From a virus, in the IMG/VR virus record IMGVR_UViG_3300028400_000029, positions 1-25,986 of that record: a stretch of DNA of 25,986 nucleotides; one strand, written 5' to 3'. Of this stretch, positions 12,548-19,781 are shown in pieces; the first letter of the stretch is position 1, and the number at the start of each line of letters is the position of its first letter. Position numbers and translations under genes: made by a program. Below the pieces are notes generated by a model. It had not been told where the DNA came from, did not search any database, and saw nothing but the letters and a program-made list of their open reading frames with translations.

Positions 12548-13116
12548 TGCCACCTACGCCCCTGCAACGCCAGATGGCGCGCAAATGGCTGGCGGCGACG
12601 GAAGATGAGCGAGCACTCACTTCCGAGCGCCAGCAGATCGCGCACCTGAAAGCGGCCCTCGCCTGCGTCCAGTATGACGCGGCAATGCTTGAGCAGGACA
12701 AACTCGGCACAAACGAACTGATGCGCCTGTGGGGCCGCCCCTCGAAGCATGCCAAAGAAAACGCCAGAACGCAGCCTGTGGCTGCCACCATTGACGCCTT
12801 CGCGCGCGCTGTGGCGGAGGAACTCACCGTGCCGGTAGAGTCCCTCTACTCGGCGGACAGGCGGCCTGCCGTGTGCGCGGCCCGGTATGCCGCATGGGCG
12901 TTGGCTTATGCCATGTCGAGCCTCCCGGTGAGCCTGTCTGATCTTGGAGCGGCATTCAACAGGCACCATACGACGATCCTGCACGGGATCGACCAGGTGC
13001 TGACGAACAAAACCGCCCGGCAGGTAGCCCTCCGTGTGGCGCATAGGCTCCAGCGGCAGGATCAATTCCGGCAGTGGCTGAAAGACCACGCCGCGCGTGA
13101 CAGGGGGGCGGCATGA
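12535..13116 (+). CDS. DnaA domain IV-like DNA-binding protein
   Basis: A 193-residue protein whose C-terminal half resembles the DNA-binding domain IV of the replication initiator DnaA. The core is at about 87-160: AVAEELTVPVESLYSADRR, a helix with ARYAAWALAYAM, LSDLGAAFNRHHTTILHGI, and a final helix. FNRHHTTILHGI (141-152) corresponds to the DnaA signature 'RDHTTVxxA' that reads the DnaA box. The N-terminal half is helical, unlike DnaA, and no AAA+ ATPase motif is present. It could therefore bind DnaA boxes without initiating by itself. I chose the ATG at 12535 (GGGAGGATTACCA upstream); it overlaps the membrane-protein gene by 13 bases. Role inferred: origin recognition or interference with host DnaA. 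Confidence 0.85.
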   Translation: MEGLMPPTPLQRQMARKWLAATEDERALTSERQQIAHLKAALACVQYDAAMLEQDKLGTNELMRLWGRPSKHAKENARTQPVAATIDAFARAVAEELTVPVESLYSADRRPAVCAARYAAWALAYAMSSLPVSLSDLGAAFNRHHTTILHGIDQVLTNKTARQVALRVAHRLQRQDQFRQWLKDHAARDRGAA

Positions 13117-13721
13117 CGGACAATAACACACCGCCGTTCCCCGCCGGGAAGTTCAAGGTCATCCTTGCCGACCCGCCGTGGGATTTCCGCGTCCGCTCCC
13201 CGAAGGGGGCTGGCCGGAGCGCCTCACAGCACTATGGCACGATGCCGACAAAGGACATTTGCGCCCTGCCAGTAGCCGATCTGGCGGACAAGGATTGCGC
13301 TTTGTTCCTGTGGGCCACTGGAACAATGCTCCCGGATGCTTTCGAGGTCATGAAGGCGTGGGGCTTCACCTACAAATCCATGGCCTTCACGTGGATCAAG
13401 GTGAACAAGGACGGGGAGACGCCGTTCACCGGCATGGGGTTCTGGACGCGCCAGAATGCCGAGTATGTCCTGCTTGGCACACGGGGCCGCCCCAAGCGCC
13501 TGTCGGCGTCTGTGCACCAGGTGGTGCTCGACAGGCGCATGAAGCACAGCCGCAAACCTGACGAGGTTCACAGGCGCATCCAGCAGCTCATATCCGGCCC
13601 CTATATCGAACTCTTCGCGCGCCGCCCCTTTCCGGGATGGGCCGTGTGGGGCAACGAGCTCTCGCCGGAAGTGATGCAGGAATCCGCCGTGCATGCGCTT
13701 GCCATGGGGGAGGTCTTGTGA
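13113..13721 (+). CDS. MT-A70 family adenine methyltransferase
   Basis: A 202-residue protein of the MT-A70 family, which uses S-adenosylmethionine to methylate the N6 of adenine; phage members are thought to act on DNA. Catalytic DPPW is at 20-23 within FKVILADPPWDF. Typical later segments are YGTMPTKDICALPV, CALFLWATGTML, WGFTYKSMAFTWIK, GFWTRQNAEYVLLGTRG, and the C-terminal SRKPDEVHRRI, ELFARRPFPGWAVWGNE. Length and motif order fit a complete enzyme. ATGA overlap with the DnaA-like gene and TGATG junction with the GcrA-like gene show tight co-translation. This is the third DNA methyltransferase of the operon; its target is unknown. Confidence 0.92.
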   Translation: MTDNNTPPFPAGKFKVILADPPWDFRVRSPKGAGRSASQHYGTMPTKDICALPVADLADKDCALFLWATGTMLPDAFEVMKAWGFTYKSMAFTWIKVNKDGETPFTGMGFWTRQNAEYVLLGTRGRPKRLSASVHQVVLDRRMKHSRKPDEVHRRIQQLISGPYIELFARRPFPGWAVWGNELSPEVMQESAVHALAMGEVL

Positions 13722-14275
13722 TGGGAGGGCGTTGGACGGAAGAAGAGACGCAACGCATGCTGGATGTGCTCCGGGACGGCGGCTCGTATGATGACGCCGC
13801 AAGGGCCGTTGGCCGCCCTCGGAACGCTATCGCCGGGAAGTTTGACCGCTTGATCCGAGCGGGAGACGATCGAGCGATACTGGCTTCTCGGGCAGTTGGG
13901 AAAAACCGGCAGATGCGTTGGGAAAGGGCAAGGCGCCGCCGCGCTGATATGGCCGCCAAAAAGCGGCTCATGAGGGAAGCGAAGGCCCGGAAGAAAAAGG
14001 CGCAAAAACCACCGGAAGAGGCCCCAAAGCCAGAGGTAGTCGTGCAGAAGGACGCTCACCCGCAAGAGGCGCCTCGGGAGATGTCTTTCCAGATGGAGGT
14101 CATTGATTCCGGCGGGATTGGCTTTGCCGATCTCAAGAGCAGATCGTGCCGGTATATCATCTCTGGAGAGGAGAGGCCCATCCGGTATTGTGGAGAGAAA
14201 ACGGAATCGGATAACGTGCCGTGGTGCGCACGTCACGCCGCCAGAGTCTACGTGAGGAAAGGAGAATCGCGATGA
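13721..14275 (+). CDS. GcrA-like cell-cycle regulator
   Basis: A 184-residue protein resembling GcrA of alphaproteobacteria. The N-terminus (1-47) has the family's helix-turn-helix pattern: RWTEEETQRMLDVLRDGGSY, then AARAVGRPRNAIAGKFDRL. The C-terminus (about 141-178) has the cysteine/histidine segment SCRYIISGEERPIRYCGEKT and PWCARHAARVY, like the GcrA end that contacts sigma-70. The middle is a long basic and proline-rich linker (65-125), longer than I recall for cellular GcrA. GcrA activates promoters with CcrM-methylated GANTC sites together with sigma-70, so this copy may redirect host RNA polymerase. It starts at the ATG overlapping the TGA of the MT-A70 gene and overlaps the next gene by ATGA. 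Confidence 0.85.
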   Translation: MGGRWTEEETQRMLDVLRDGGSYDDAARAVGRPRNAIAGKFDRLIRAGDDRAILASRAVGKNRQMRWERARRRRADMAAKKRLMREAKARKKKAQKPPEEAPKPEVVVQKDAHPQEAPREMSFQMEVIDSGGIGFADLKSRSCRYIISGEERPIRYCGEKTESDNVPWCARHAARVYVRKGESR

Positions 14276-14520
14276 CGAAAGAAACGAAAGCCCCGGAGGG
14301 GGTTGCCGAAGGACTCAAATCGGCGGCGGAAGCCGTCCGGGAGTGGGCAAAGGCCCGGCAAGACGAAATCTTCAAGGACGGCGAAGAGGCCATGCGCCTG
14401 CTGAATGAGTTTGGCGAGCGCGCGACGGACCGGCAGTCCGCAATCAACGCGCTCGCTCGGGAGAACGAAGACGACCTCCGGGACACCTTGAAAAAGATCG
14501 AGGAGCGCCGCTGGCGCTAA
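14272..14520 (+). CDS. Small charged helical protein
   Basis: An 82-residue protein, the last gene of the rightward operon. The ATG at 14272 overlaps the GcrA-like stop and has AGGAAAGGAG upstream. The sequence is almost all charged helix (EGLKSAAEAVREWAKARQDE, then EEAMRLLNEFGERATDRQ). No family recognised. Its TAA (14518-14520) shares bases with the TAG of the opposing late operon (14519-14517), so the two operons meet with no terminator between them. Confidence 0.75.
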   Translation: MTKETKAPEGVAEGLKSAAEAVREWAKARQDEIFKDGEEAMRLLNEFGERATDRQSAINALARENEDDLRDTLKKIEERRWR

Positions 14521-14945
14521 AAGGTGCTCTTTGCCCAGCGATACAGGCGCGCCGGGGTCATCCGCCACGGCTTCGGCGCGCCAACGAGATGCGCCGCCAG
14601 TTCCGAGCAGAACCACCTCTTTCGGCGCTCTGCCCGCCACGGGCACAACACGGTGCAAAACGCGCCGAGCCAATCATATTTGGCGCCGAACGGGACTCGC
14701 CCATACGTCTCGATAAGCGCCGGGCTTGGCGGCAGAGCGATATAGGCCCAATGACCCGGCTTTCCGGCTATCCGTTTTGCCCGAACACCCCCGTCGCGCG
14801 GACTGCTGGAAACCCATTGGCCCCCCGGGAAGATCACTTCGACGTGAGAATACTTCGACAGGGTGGCGATCCTGACAACCCAATCCCACAGGCGGCCACG
14901 CCCCTTGTAGAATGCGAGAACGACGAACTGCTGCCGGTCATCCAT
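14517..14945 (-). CDS. Permuted NlpC/P60-like (YiiX-type) protein
   Basis: A 142-residue protein with the layout of circularly permuted papain-like (YiiX/NlpC-P60) domains, where the histidine comes before the cysteine. SKYSHVEVIF places His34 after the first helix, DGGVRAKRI follows, and KYDWLGAF with KRWFCSELAAHLVG supplies Cys113 and Glu115. Such phage proteins may act as peptidases or amidases, or on lipids; substrate unknown. I chose the ATG at 14945, which overlaps the upstream gene by eight bases; a longer frame is unsupported. It is the last gene of the leftward late operon, downstream of fibre genes, so it may be a virion-associated or lysis enzyme. Confidence 0.75.
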   Translation of the reverse strand: MDDRQQFVVLAFYKGRGRLWDWVVRIATLSKYSHVEVIFPGGQWVSSSPRDGGVRAKRIAGKPGHWAYIALPPSPALIETYGRVPFGAKYDWLGAFCTVLCPWRAERRKRWFCSELAAHLVGAPKPWRMTPARLYRWAKSTF

Positions 14946-15603
14946 TTCCAAGCGCCTCCATGAACTCTTGCAGCCGCGCCGGGGCCGCGGCGCGGACAGC
15001 GGCAGCGAACCCCATAAGTGCATCAGCGTCCTCCGGCAGTGCCGCCAACGACGCCCACGCCTCCCGGCGCGCCTTCTCTGCGGCTGTCATGGCGGCGGTG
15101 TAAGCTTGTGCCTTCGGGGCGATCTTGGCGGCCATGTAGAGCGCCTTGTCTGCCTCGCTGGCCAGCCCGGCAGCTTCTGCCTCATTGTCAGGCACCATGG
15201 CCGCCAGCGCCGTGCGCGCGGCATTCGCCTTGTCGGCGTCCCCGCTGTTCAGGTCTTCAACGAGCTGGCGCTTCGGCGTCCACGTCGCCATCTCGATAGG
15301 GGTAGCATGGCCCGCAATCTGGTCAAGCGCCCACGCATACATGATTCGAACCGTCTGCTCGGCAACCCGGCGGGCTGTTGGGGCGTCCAGATCGGGGATC
15401 TTGTATCCCGTCACAACAGGCTCGCCGGGAATAATCTCCCCACCCTCGCCAAGCACGTCGGGGCCAGGCTCATACTCCACATCGAGCAGCACGTCGTCAG
15501 GCAACCATACCTCGACGCACCCCGGGTGGCGCCCCAAAGGAACATCCACGTCGTCCCGATAGTTGGCCACCACATAGCCAAGGTCATCAACAAAGTGCCT
15601 CAT
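14938..15603 (-). CDS. Probable tail-fibre accessory or chaperone-like protein
   Basis: A 221-residue protein directly after the fibre gene, coupled by ATGA. The N-terminus (1-60) is beta-like with YVVANYRDDVDVPLGRHPG and an acidic VWLPDDVLLDVEYEPGPD. The C-terminal half is helical: ATPIEMATWTPKRQLVEDLN, LASEADKALYMAAKIAPKAQ, and AAMTAAEKARREAW. The order 'E-x-x-x-W-x-x-x-x-x-L-V-E' followed by 'A-x-x-I-x-x-K-A-x-x-Y' recalls tail-fibre-associated proteins of the DUF4376 type. That similarity is by eye. Position after the fibre gene supports a role in folding or attaching it. Confidence 0.65.
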   Translation of the reverse strand: MRHFVDDLGYVVANYRDDVDVPLGRHPGCVEVWLPDDVLLDVEYEPGPDVLGEGGEIIPGEPVVTGYKIPDLDAPTARRVAEQTVRIMYAWALDQIAGHATPIEMATWTPKRQLVEDLNSGDADKANAARTALAAMVPDNEAEAAGLASEADKALYMAAKIAPKAQAYTAAMTAAEKARREAWASLAALPEDADALMGFAAAVRAAAPARLQEFMEALGNG

Positions 15604-17291
15604 GACAGATTCCACGCCCCATAGTTGCCCTCTGTGTTGTGTGCCGGGCTGTAAACCGGCGTGCCGCCCTGCGGGCTATAGTTGCGGATAACAGAGCCCC
15701 CTTGCGCGTAAAGGGTCCTCTTCGCACTCGGCTCGGACGACGCGGGGAATGTGTGGTTGTTCAGGTAAACCGTGCTCTTGTAGGCCGCATAGACCTGATA
15801 CCCTCGCGCCCCATTCGCTTTCGTGCGATATGCCTGGACCCACCCGCCATATGACGACGAGATGAATCGGCGGCAATCCCGTGCCGAAGTGTGGACGGCA
15901 TAGACCCCCGCCCCCGTGGCGGACACGAGCGCGTCGTATTTGATGTAGTCCATGATGGCCTTTTTGTCGGAGCGGCCATACAAGGCTATCGCGGACCCGT
16001 GCCCGGCGGCAACACCAGACGAGTAGTTGCCGAAATACGCTTGGGCGTCGCTGGCAGAGTAGATATAGACCACCCCGTTGTGTTCGCCCGTCAGCCCGTT
16101 TCCAACTTTGGCGTCTTTGCCAATGCAATGCGGCCCGCCCTGCATCATGACCGTCCCGGCCAGATCAGCATATCCGCCGGTCGCGCCGATGACGGAGCAT
16201 TTCCACGCCTGAATAAAGCTGCTCCGCGCGCGAAGCGCAACGCCGACATGGTTGGCGTCGCCATAGCCATTCCCATCGAACAGGATGCGCGATGTGTAGA
16301 GCTGGCCACCCCCGAAGTGCCATATCGCTGCCCACGAATCGAAAGCCAGCCGGACCTTGTAGGCGTCCTTCAAGAGTTGATGGTCATGTGCAGCATTGCC
16401 GGTATAGTCCCCCGCCGCCGGGACCGTGAGCGCCCCGGTGAGCGCCTGCAAGGTGATGCCACCGGAACACACCGGCGGCGTGATAGGGGACGTAATTCCG
16501 GTGTAATCCCCGTCGCGCAAGCGAATGTAAATTCGTTCCTGCCCGTCAACCATATAGCGGGTGCATTCGCGGAGGGCGGAAATGATGCCAGCCGCGCCAA
16601 CATCCTTCCAGTCCCCCACCTGTTTTGAGGCGGCGTCCGGGGCAATCGTGATATAGATGCTCCCCGGCGTGGCCTGCACAAGCGCCCGCCCGAGATACGT
16701 CGGCGCGGTCAGCTGCATATCCGCGTTCTGGTCAAAATTATCCAGCACCGCCTTGTTGGGGTGGTCATGCGCCAGTGCGGCAGCGTTATCTATGTCCGGT
16801 AGGGCGGCCCCGTGCTGGTGCCGCTTGATGGCGGCGTCATCAATGTTGGCCAGCGGCTGGCCGTGCTGGTGCCGCTTTACGGCAGCGTCATCAATGTCGG
16901 CCAGCGGTTGCCCGTGCTGGTGCATCCAGTCAACCGCCGTGTCTATGTCGGGGAGAGGGCGTCCGTGGTTGTGGGCGGCTCCGGCGGCAAAATCAATCTG
17001 CGCCGGAGTGGACGTTGGCTTGCCCTGAATGAGACTCCACGAATGAATGATGTCCGTGCTCTCCGCTTCGGACAGCTTTGTAAAGTCATCCGTAGCGGAG
17101 TTGTAGATGTAGATGGCCCCGCCGGAATCAACATTCGGATCGGCGGATGCATCCCGGACAATGACCATCTCACGGTCAGACAGATGCGGCTTCAAGGCGT
17201 CTCGATCCGCGATCGTTTCCACGGCGCGAACGTCCGTTCCGTCAGCGGCGCCGCCAGGAATGCCTGTGTGAATGTCGCCTAGATAAGGCAC
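15600..17291 (-). CDS. Probable tail fibre / receptor-binding protein with HxH repeats
   Basis: A 563-residue protein starting at a GTG that shares a base with the upstream TAG (AGGAG upstream). Residues 1-80 look like a tail-attachment domain (DREMVIVRDASADPN, GGAIYIYNSATDDFTKL), a pattern seen at fibre N-termini. Residues 107-174 are four 17-residue repeats beginning HNH or HQH, with a fifth partial repeat starting HDH (175). Residues about 190-563 are rich in Gly, Ser, Thr, Tyr and Asn with beta-strand spacing. The stretches SGGITLQALTG, LYTSRILFDGNG and GVYAVHTSARDCRRF suggest a beta-helix or similar trimeric receptor-binding region. No enzyme motif is evident. Confidence 0.8.
   Translation of the reverse strand: MPYLGDIHTGIPGGAADGTDVRAVETIADRDALKPHLSDREMVIVRDASADPNVDSGGAIYIYNSATDDFTKLSEAESTDIIHSWSLIQGKPTSTPAQIDFAAGAAHNHGRPLPDIDTAVDWMHQHGQPLADIDDAAVKRHQHGQPLANIDDAAIKRHQHGAALPDIDNAAALAHDHPNKAVLDNFDQNADMQLTAPTYLGRALVQATPGSIYITIAPDAASKQVGDWKDVGAAGIISALRECTRYMVDGQERIYIRLRDGDYTGITSPITPPVCSGGITLQALTGALTVPAAGDYTGNAAHDHQLLKDAYKVRLAFDSWAAIWHFGGGQLYTSRILFDGNGYGDANHVGVALRARSSFIQAWKCSVIGATGGYADLAGTVMMQGGPHCIGKDAKVGNGLTGEHNGVVYIYSASDAQAYFGNYSSGVAAGHGSAIALYGRSDKKAIMDYIKYDALVSATGAGVYAVHTSARDCRRFISSSYGGWVQAYRTKANGARGYQVYAAYKSTVYLNNHTFPASSEPSAKRTLYAQGGSVIRNYSPQGGTPVYSPAHNTEGNYGAWNLS
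16770..16973 (-). repeat. Four 51-bp tandem repeats in the fibre gene
   Basis: Codons 107-174 of the fibre gene hold four 17-codon units of the form H-x-H-G-x-x-L-x-x-I-D-x-A followed by four variable residues, in exact register; a fifth HDH at 175-177 starts a degenerate unit. The two middle units are almost identical. HxH motifs in phage fibres (for example T4 gp37) bind iron and lock the trimer. Confidence 0.9.
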
Positions 17292-17647
17292 TACCCGCTC
17301 CTGTGCAGAAGGTTTCGTGTCCCGGGAACGCCTCTCGACGCGACGCGCAAAACGAACGGCGTGTCGAAGTCCCTGACCTCAATGACGATGCGGTGCATCT
17401 CGCCGTAGAACTGCGCCGAGCGCTTCGGATGTGCCGGATCGAGCGCCGTGGCGTCGCCAAGGGAACCAGCCTTTTCCGGCCACGATTGAATGATCGTCCC
17501 GTCCCCCGCATCAACCTCGAAGCGGACGCGCAGTTTTGCATTGCCAGTCGGCCCCCACCATACCGCGGGATCCACGAAAATTGTCTGCGGCGTGAAGGAA
17601 TACTCCCCGTCCGCTTCGACATGCGCGTAACCGATGTGCTCCGTCAT
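17291..17647 (-). CDS. Hypothetical protein between lysis and fibre genes
   Basis: A 118-residue protein coupled by ATGA to the upstream membrane-protein gene and by TAGTG to the fibre gene. The sequence suggests a beta-sandwich: GYAHVEADGEYSFTPQTIFV, AKLRVRFEVDAGDGTIIQSW, HRIVIEVRDFDTPFVLRVAS. No signal peptide, membrane segment or catalytic motif is seen. A small virion or fibre-adaptor protein fits its position, but I do not recognise the family. Confidence 0.75.
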   Translation of the reverse strand: MTEHIGYAHVEADGEYSFTPQTIFVDPAVWWGPTGNAKLRVRFEVDAGDGTIIQSWPEKAGSLGDATALDPAHPKRSAQFYGEMHRIVIEVRDFDTPFVLRVASRGVPGTRNLLHRSG

Positions 17648-18009
17648 TTCGCCCCTCCGTCAAAACTGTGGCGCCTCTCGGAACGGTCCATGCGGTCGTT
17701 GAGGCGGTCAACCGAAACGAGGATGCGCTGGAGCAGCGCGTTCGTGGCCTCTATGGACTTTTCCAGCCTGGCCAGCCTTTCCCTCGCCGCGCCGTCTTTC
17801 GCGCGCAGCGCCTCGATGGCGTCATGGTTGAGGGCGATTGTCCTCCCAAGAGACTGAATCGACCGGGCATTCGTCTCGACATCGTTCCGCGTCGCGTTGA
17901 GAAACCCGGCGATGCCAAGGAGCAGCGTTGCGATCGTCAAGATCGTGGCCAGATTCACTCGCTTGTCCAAGTGCCATGCCCCGTCATTGATGTTGACTTC
18001 CTTCGTCAT
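17644..18009 (-). CDS. One-helix membrane protein with coiled coil (possible holin or lysis accessory)
   Basis: A 121-residue protein. Residues 18-37 (VNLATILTIATLLLGIAGFL) form one clear membrane helix; residues about 45-108 form a long coiled coil (LARLEKSIEATNALLQRILV and neighbouring heptads). The start MTKEVNINDGAWHLDKRVNL resembles the N-termini of small proteins found beside lysis genes in other phages ('DVNLNDGxWHLDKxV'), often called holin-like or hypothetical. The ATG at 18009 overlaps the Rz1-like stop by ATGA. Position at the end of the lysis cassette supports a lysis role; no other holin is obvious. Confidence 0.75.
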   Translation of the reverse strand: MTKEVNINDGAWHLDKRVNLATILTIATLLLGIAGFLNATRNDVETNARSIQSLGRTIALNHDAIEALRAKDGAARERLARLEKSIEATNALLQRILVSVDRLNDRMDRSERRHSFDGGAK

Positions 18010-18242
18010 TTTGTCCTCGCTATATCCCGCTCCCACGCCACGAGCTGCCTGTGTCGGGCCGCACATTCGGCCAGCGCGACCCTGTGATCCACGAGGGCGC
18101 GCCTGGCGGATTTGTCGATTTCAGGAATTTGGCATTCCTCCATGACGGCTTTCGGCGGGATCGGCCTCTCGCAAAATATGCTCTCACCTGATCCGGCGCA
18201 GCCGGTCAATGACAGAAGGATCAAGATTGCAGTCCTTCGCAT
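18006..18242 (-). CDS. Rz1: o-spanin, Rz1-like lipoprotein
   Basis: A 78-residue protein from an ATG at 18242 with AAGGAGGG just upstream. The N-terminus MRRTAILILLSLTGCAGSG is a lipoprotein signal with lipobox LTGC; Cys15 would be lipidated and anchored in the outer membrane. The mature part is short with a proline pair near the start (ERPIPP), as is usual for outer-membrane spanins, and a helical C-terminus with further cysteines. It begins inside the Rz-like gene in another frame (59-base overlap), the classic Rz/Rz1 arrangement. With the Rz-like protein it should bridge the periplasm and fuse the membranes in the last step of lysis. Confidence 0.88.
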   Translation of the reverse strand: MRRTAILILLSLTGCAGSGESIFCERPIPPKAVMEECQIPEIDKSARRALVDHRVALAECAARHRQLVAWERDIARTK

Positions 18243-18543
18243 TGCGGAAACCCTCCTTGAGTTTCGCCGCGATCTCTCTGGCTTCCGCCAGCACTCGATC
18301 CGCGTCCTTCTGTCGCTCCATGGCGGCCCGGAGGGCCTTCTGGATTTTCTCACGTTCGGCGGCGCGCGCTTCCGCCAGTTTGGCTTTCCATGAGGCGTCG
18401 CACTCCGCGCGTGCGGCAACGGCCCCTTGATGGGCCTTATATACCCCATACACCTGCGCCGCCGCAAGGCCCATGGCCAGCAGCACGATGGGGTTTTTGA
18501 GCAGAGAAAACGCCGCTCTGAATATGCCAAGATATGGGATCAT
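18184..18543 (-). CDS. Rz: i-spanin, Rz-like inner-membrane protein
   Basis: A 119-residue protein starting at the ATG (18543) that overlaps the endolysin stop by ATGA. Residues about 17-35 (NPIVLLAMGLAAAQVYGVY) form a membrane helix. Residues 40-105 form a charged periplasmic coiled coil (ARAAEREKIQKALRAAMERQ and on). The C-terminus CNLDPSVIDRLRRIR matches the ending typical of Rz-like spanins. The reading frame continues upstream to 18609, but that part overlaps the endolysin and has no ribosome support. It works with the overlapping Rz1-like lipoprotein after the endolysin has degraded the cell wall. Confidence 0.88.
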   Translation of the reverse strand: MIPYLGIFRAAFSLLKNPIVLLAMGLAAAQVYGVYKAHQGAVAARAECDASWKAKLAEARAAEREKIQKALRAAMERQKDADRVLAEAREIAAKLKEGFRNAKDCNLDPSVIDRLRRIR

Positions 18544-19769
18544 CGGGACAGATACTCCCCTGTCCGGTGCTTGATAACGCGGTTCCGGCGCGCCCGCCAC
18601 GCGATCCACATGATGAGCAGGCCAGACGCCCCGGCAAACACGATGGCGTGCCCCTCGATGAAGGCGGCAACATCCCCGGCCAGTTTCACGGCTTCGGAGA
18701 GCGTTCCGGAGTTCTCTTTGAGCACGGGCAGCACTTCGCGCGCCGCGCCAACGACCCCGGCGCCACCCGCAACCAGCGCCCCGGTCTGCATCCCCGTGTT
18801 GGCGCGTGCAATATCCGTGCTGCCCATTTCCGCCAGTTTCGAGGCCGTTACCTTTGCCCTGTCAGGGGCAGATTTTCTCGGCTCGGCATCATCGAGAGCG
18901 AGGATGAATTTTTCGTCGATGTCCAGATTGAGCGGAAGGCCATGCTCGTTCTTGAAGGCCAGCACGGCGGCTTGCGTGCGCGGCCCCCACACCCCGTCAA
19001 GCGTGCCAACCTCGTGATACCCGAGGCGCTTGAGGCGCGTCTGGATGGTCAGCAAACGCTGGCTGTAGCCTGCCCGCTCCGTCACATCGGGACGCGGAGC
19101 GTCGAGGCCAGCCTTGCGCAGGGCGCGTTCCAGGCGCTCCGCCAAACGCTTGATGGGCATGAAGCTGCTCTTGTCCCCCGGGTTTACAGTCTTGCGCGCC
19201 TTGGCGTAATCCAGCGCCTTCCCGGCGCGCAGATAGTGCGACAGCCGATACCGGGTGAACCAGCCCTTCAAGATGCCGTTGACCAGAATGAAGGCCGACA
19301 CGTCCACGCGCATGACGGCTTCCGGATTTTCGAGGATGTCCACTCCGAATTTCTCCCGGCATGCCTTGCGCGCCTTCCCGGCGTAATTGGAACGGTGCGT
19401 GATCTGCACCATTCCGCGGCCAATCCAGTAGTCGCCGTTGGCATCCCGCAGCCAGTATTTGTGCTTGACCCAGCGCAGCCTCCCCTGCCGCCACGCATGT
19501 TCGAGCCGCGCCGACGCCTGCTCGGGGCTGCTCGCATATGCCTCATAAACCGGCAGGATACGGCCACCCGTCTCCCAAATATCCGTGGCCAGAAAGAAGG
19601 CCACCACATCGGCGCGCATGGCGCCAGCCTCTTCCGCGGCCTCAATGATGGCGCGCAGGGCGCCCTTTCGCCGCGCTGTGAGGCGCAGCGGCTTTGGGTA
19701 GCCTTCGGCCTTGGCGTGCCGCCGCAGGTCCTTCACGGCGGCATACAAGGGCTTGTAGTTGATGGGCAC
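18540..19769 (-). CDS. Endolysin: GH19-like lysozyme + peptidoglycan-binding domain + C-terminal membrane segment
   Basis: A 409-residue lysis enzyme starting at a GTG with GAGGAG upstream. Residues about 45-200 look like a GH19/chitinase-like muramidase. ATDIWETGGR carries the candidate catalytic Glu66, and WIGRGMVQITHRSNYA (115-130) matches the 'GRGxxQxTxxxNY' motif. Residues 238-281 (LLTIQTRLKRLGYHEVGTLD, GVWGPRTQAAVLAFKNEHGL) are a peptidoglycan-binding type 1 domain. Residues about 374-391 (HAIVFAGASGLLIMWIAW) are a hydrophobic helix followed by RARRNRVIKHR, so the C-terminus is probably membrane-anchored. That last part is unusual for this enzyme type. It is the first gene of the lysis cassette, 12 bases after the large tail gene. 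Confidence 0.88.
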   Translation of the reverse strand: MPINYKPLYAAVKDLRRHAKAEGYPKPLRLTARRKGALRAIIEAAEEAGAMRADVVAFFLATDIWETGGRILPVYEAYASSPEQASARLEHAWRQGRLRWVKHKYWLRDANGDYWIGRGMVQITHRSNYAGKARKACREKFGVDILENPEAVMRVDVSAFILVNGILKGWFTRYRLSHYLRAGKALDYAKARKTVNPGDKSSFMPIKRLAERLERALRKAGLDAPRPDVTERAGYSQRLLTIQTRLKRLGYHEVGTLDGVWGPRTQAAVLAFKNEHGLPLNLDIDEKFILALDDAEPRKSAPDRAKVTASKLAEMGSTDIARANTGMQTGALVAGGAGVVGAAREVLPVLKENSGTLSEAVKLAGDVAAFIEGHAIVFAGASGLLIMWIAWRARRNRVIKHRTGEYLSR

Positions 19770-19781
19770 GGTGGGCTCTCC

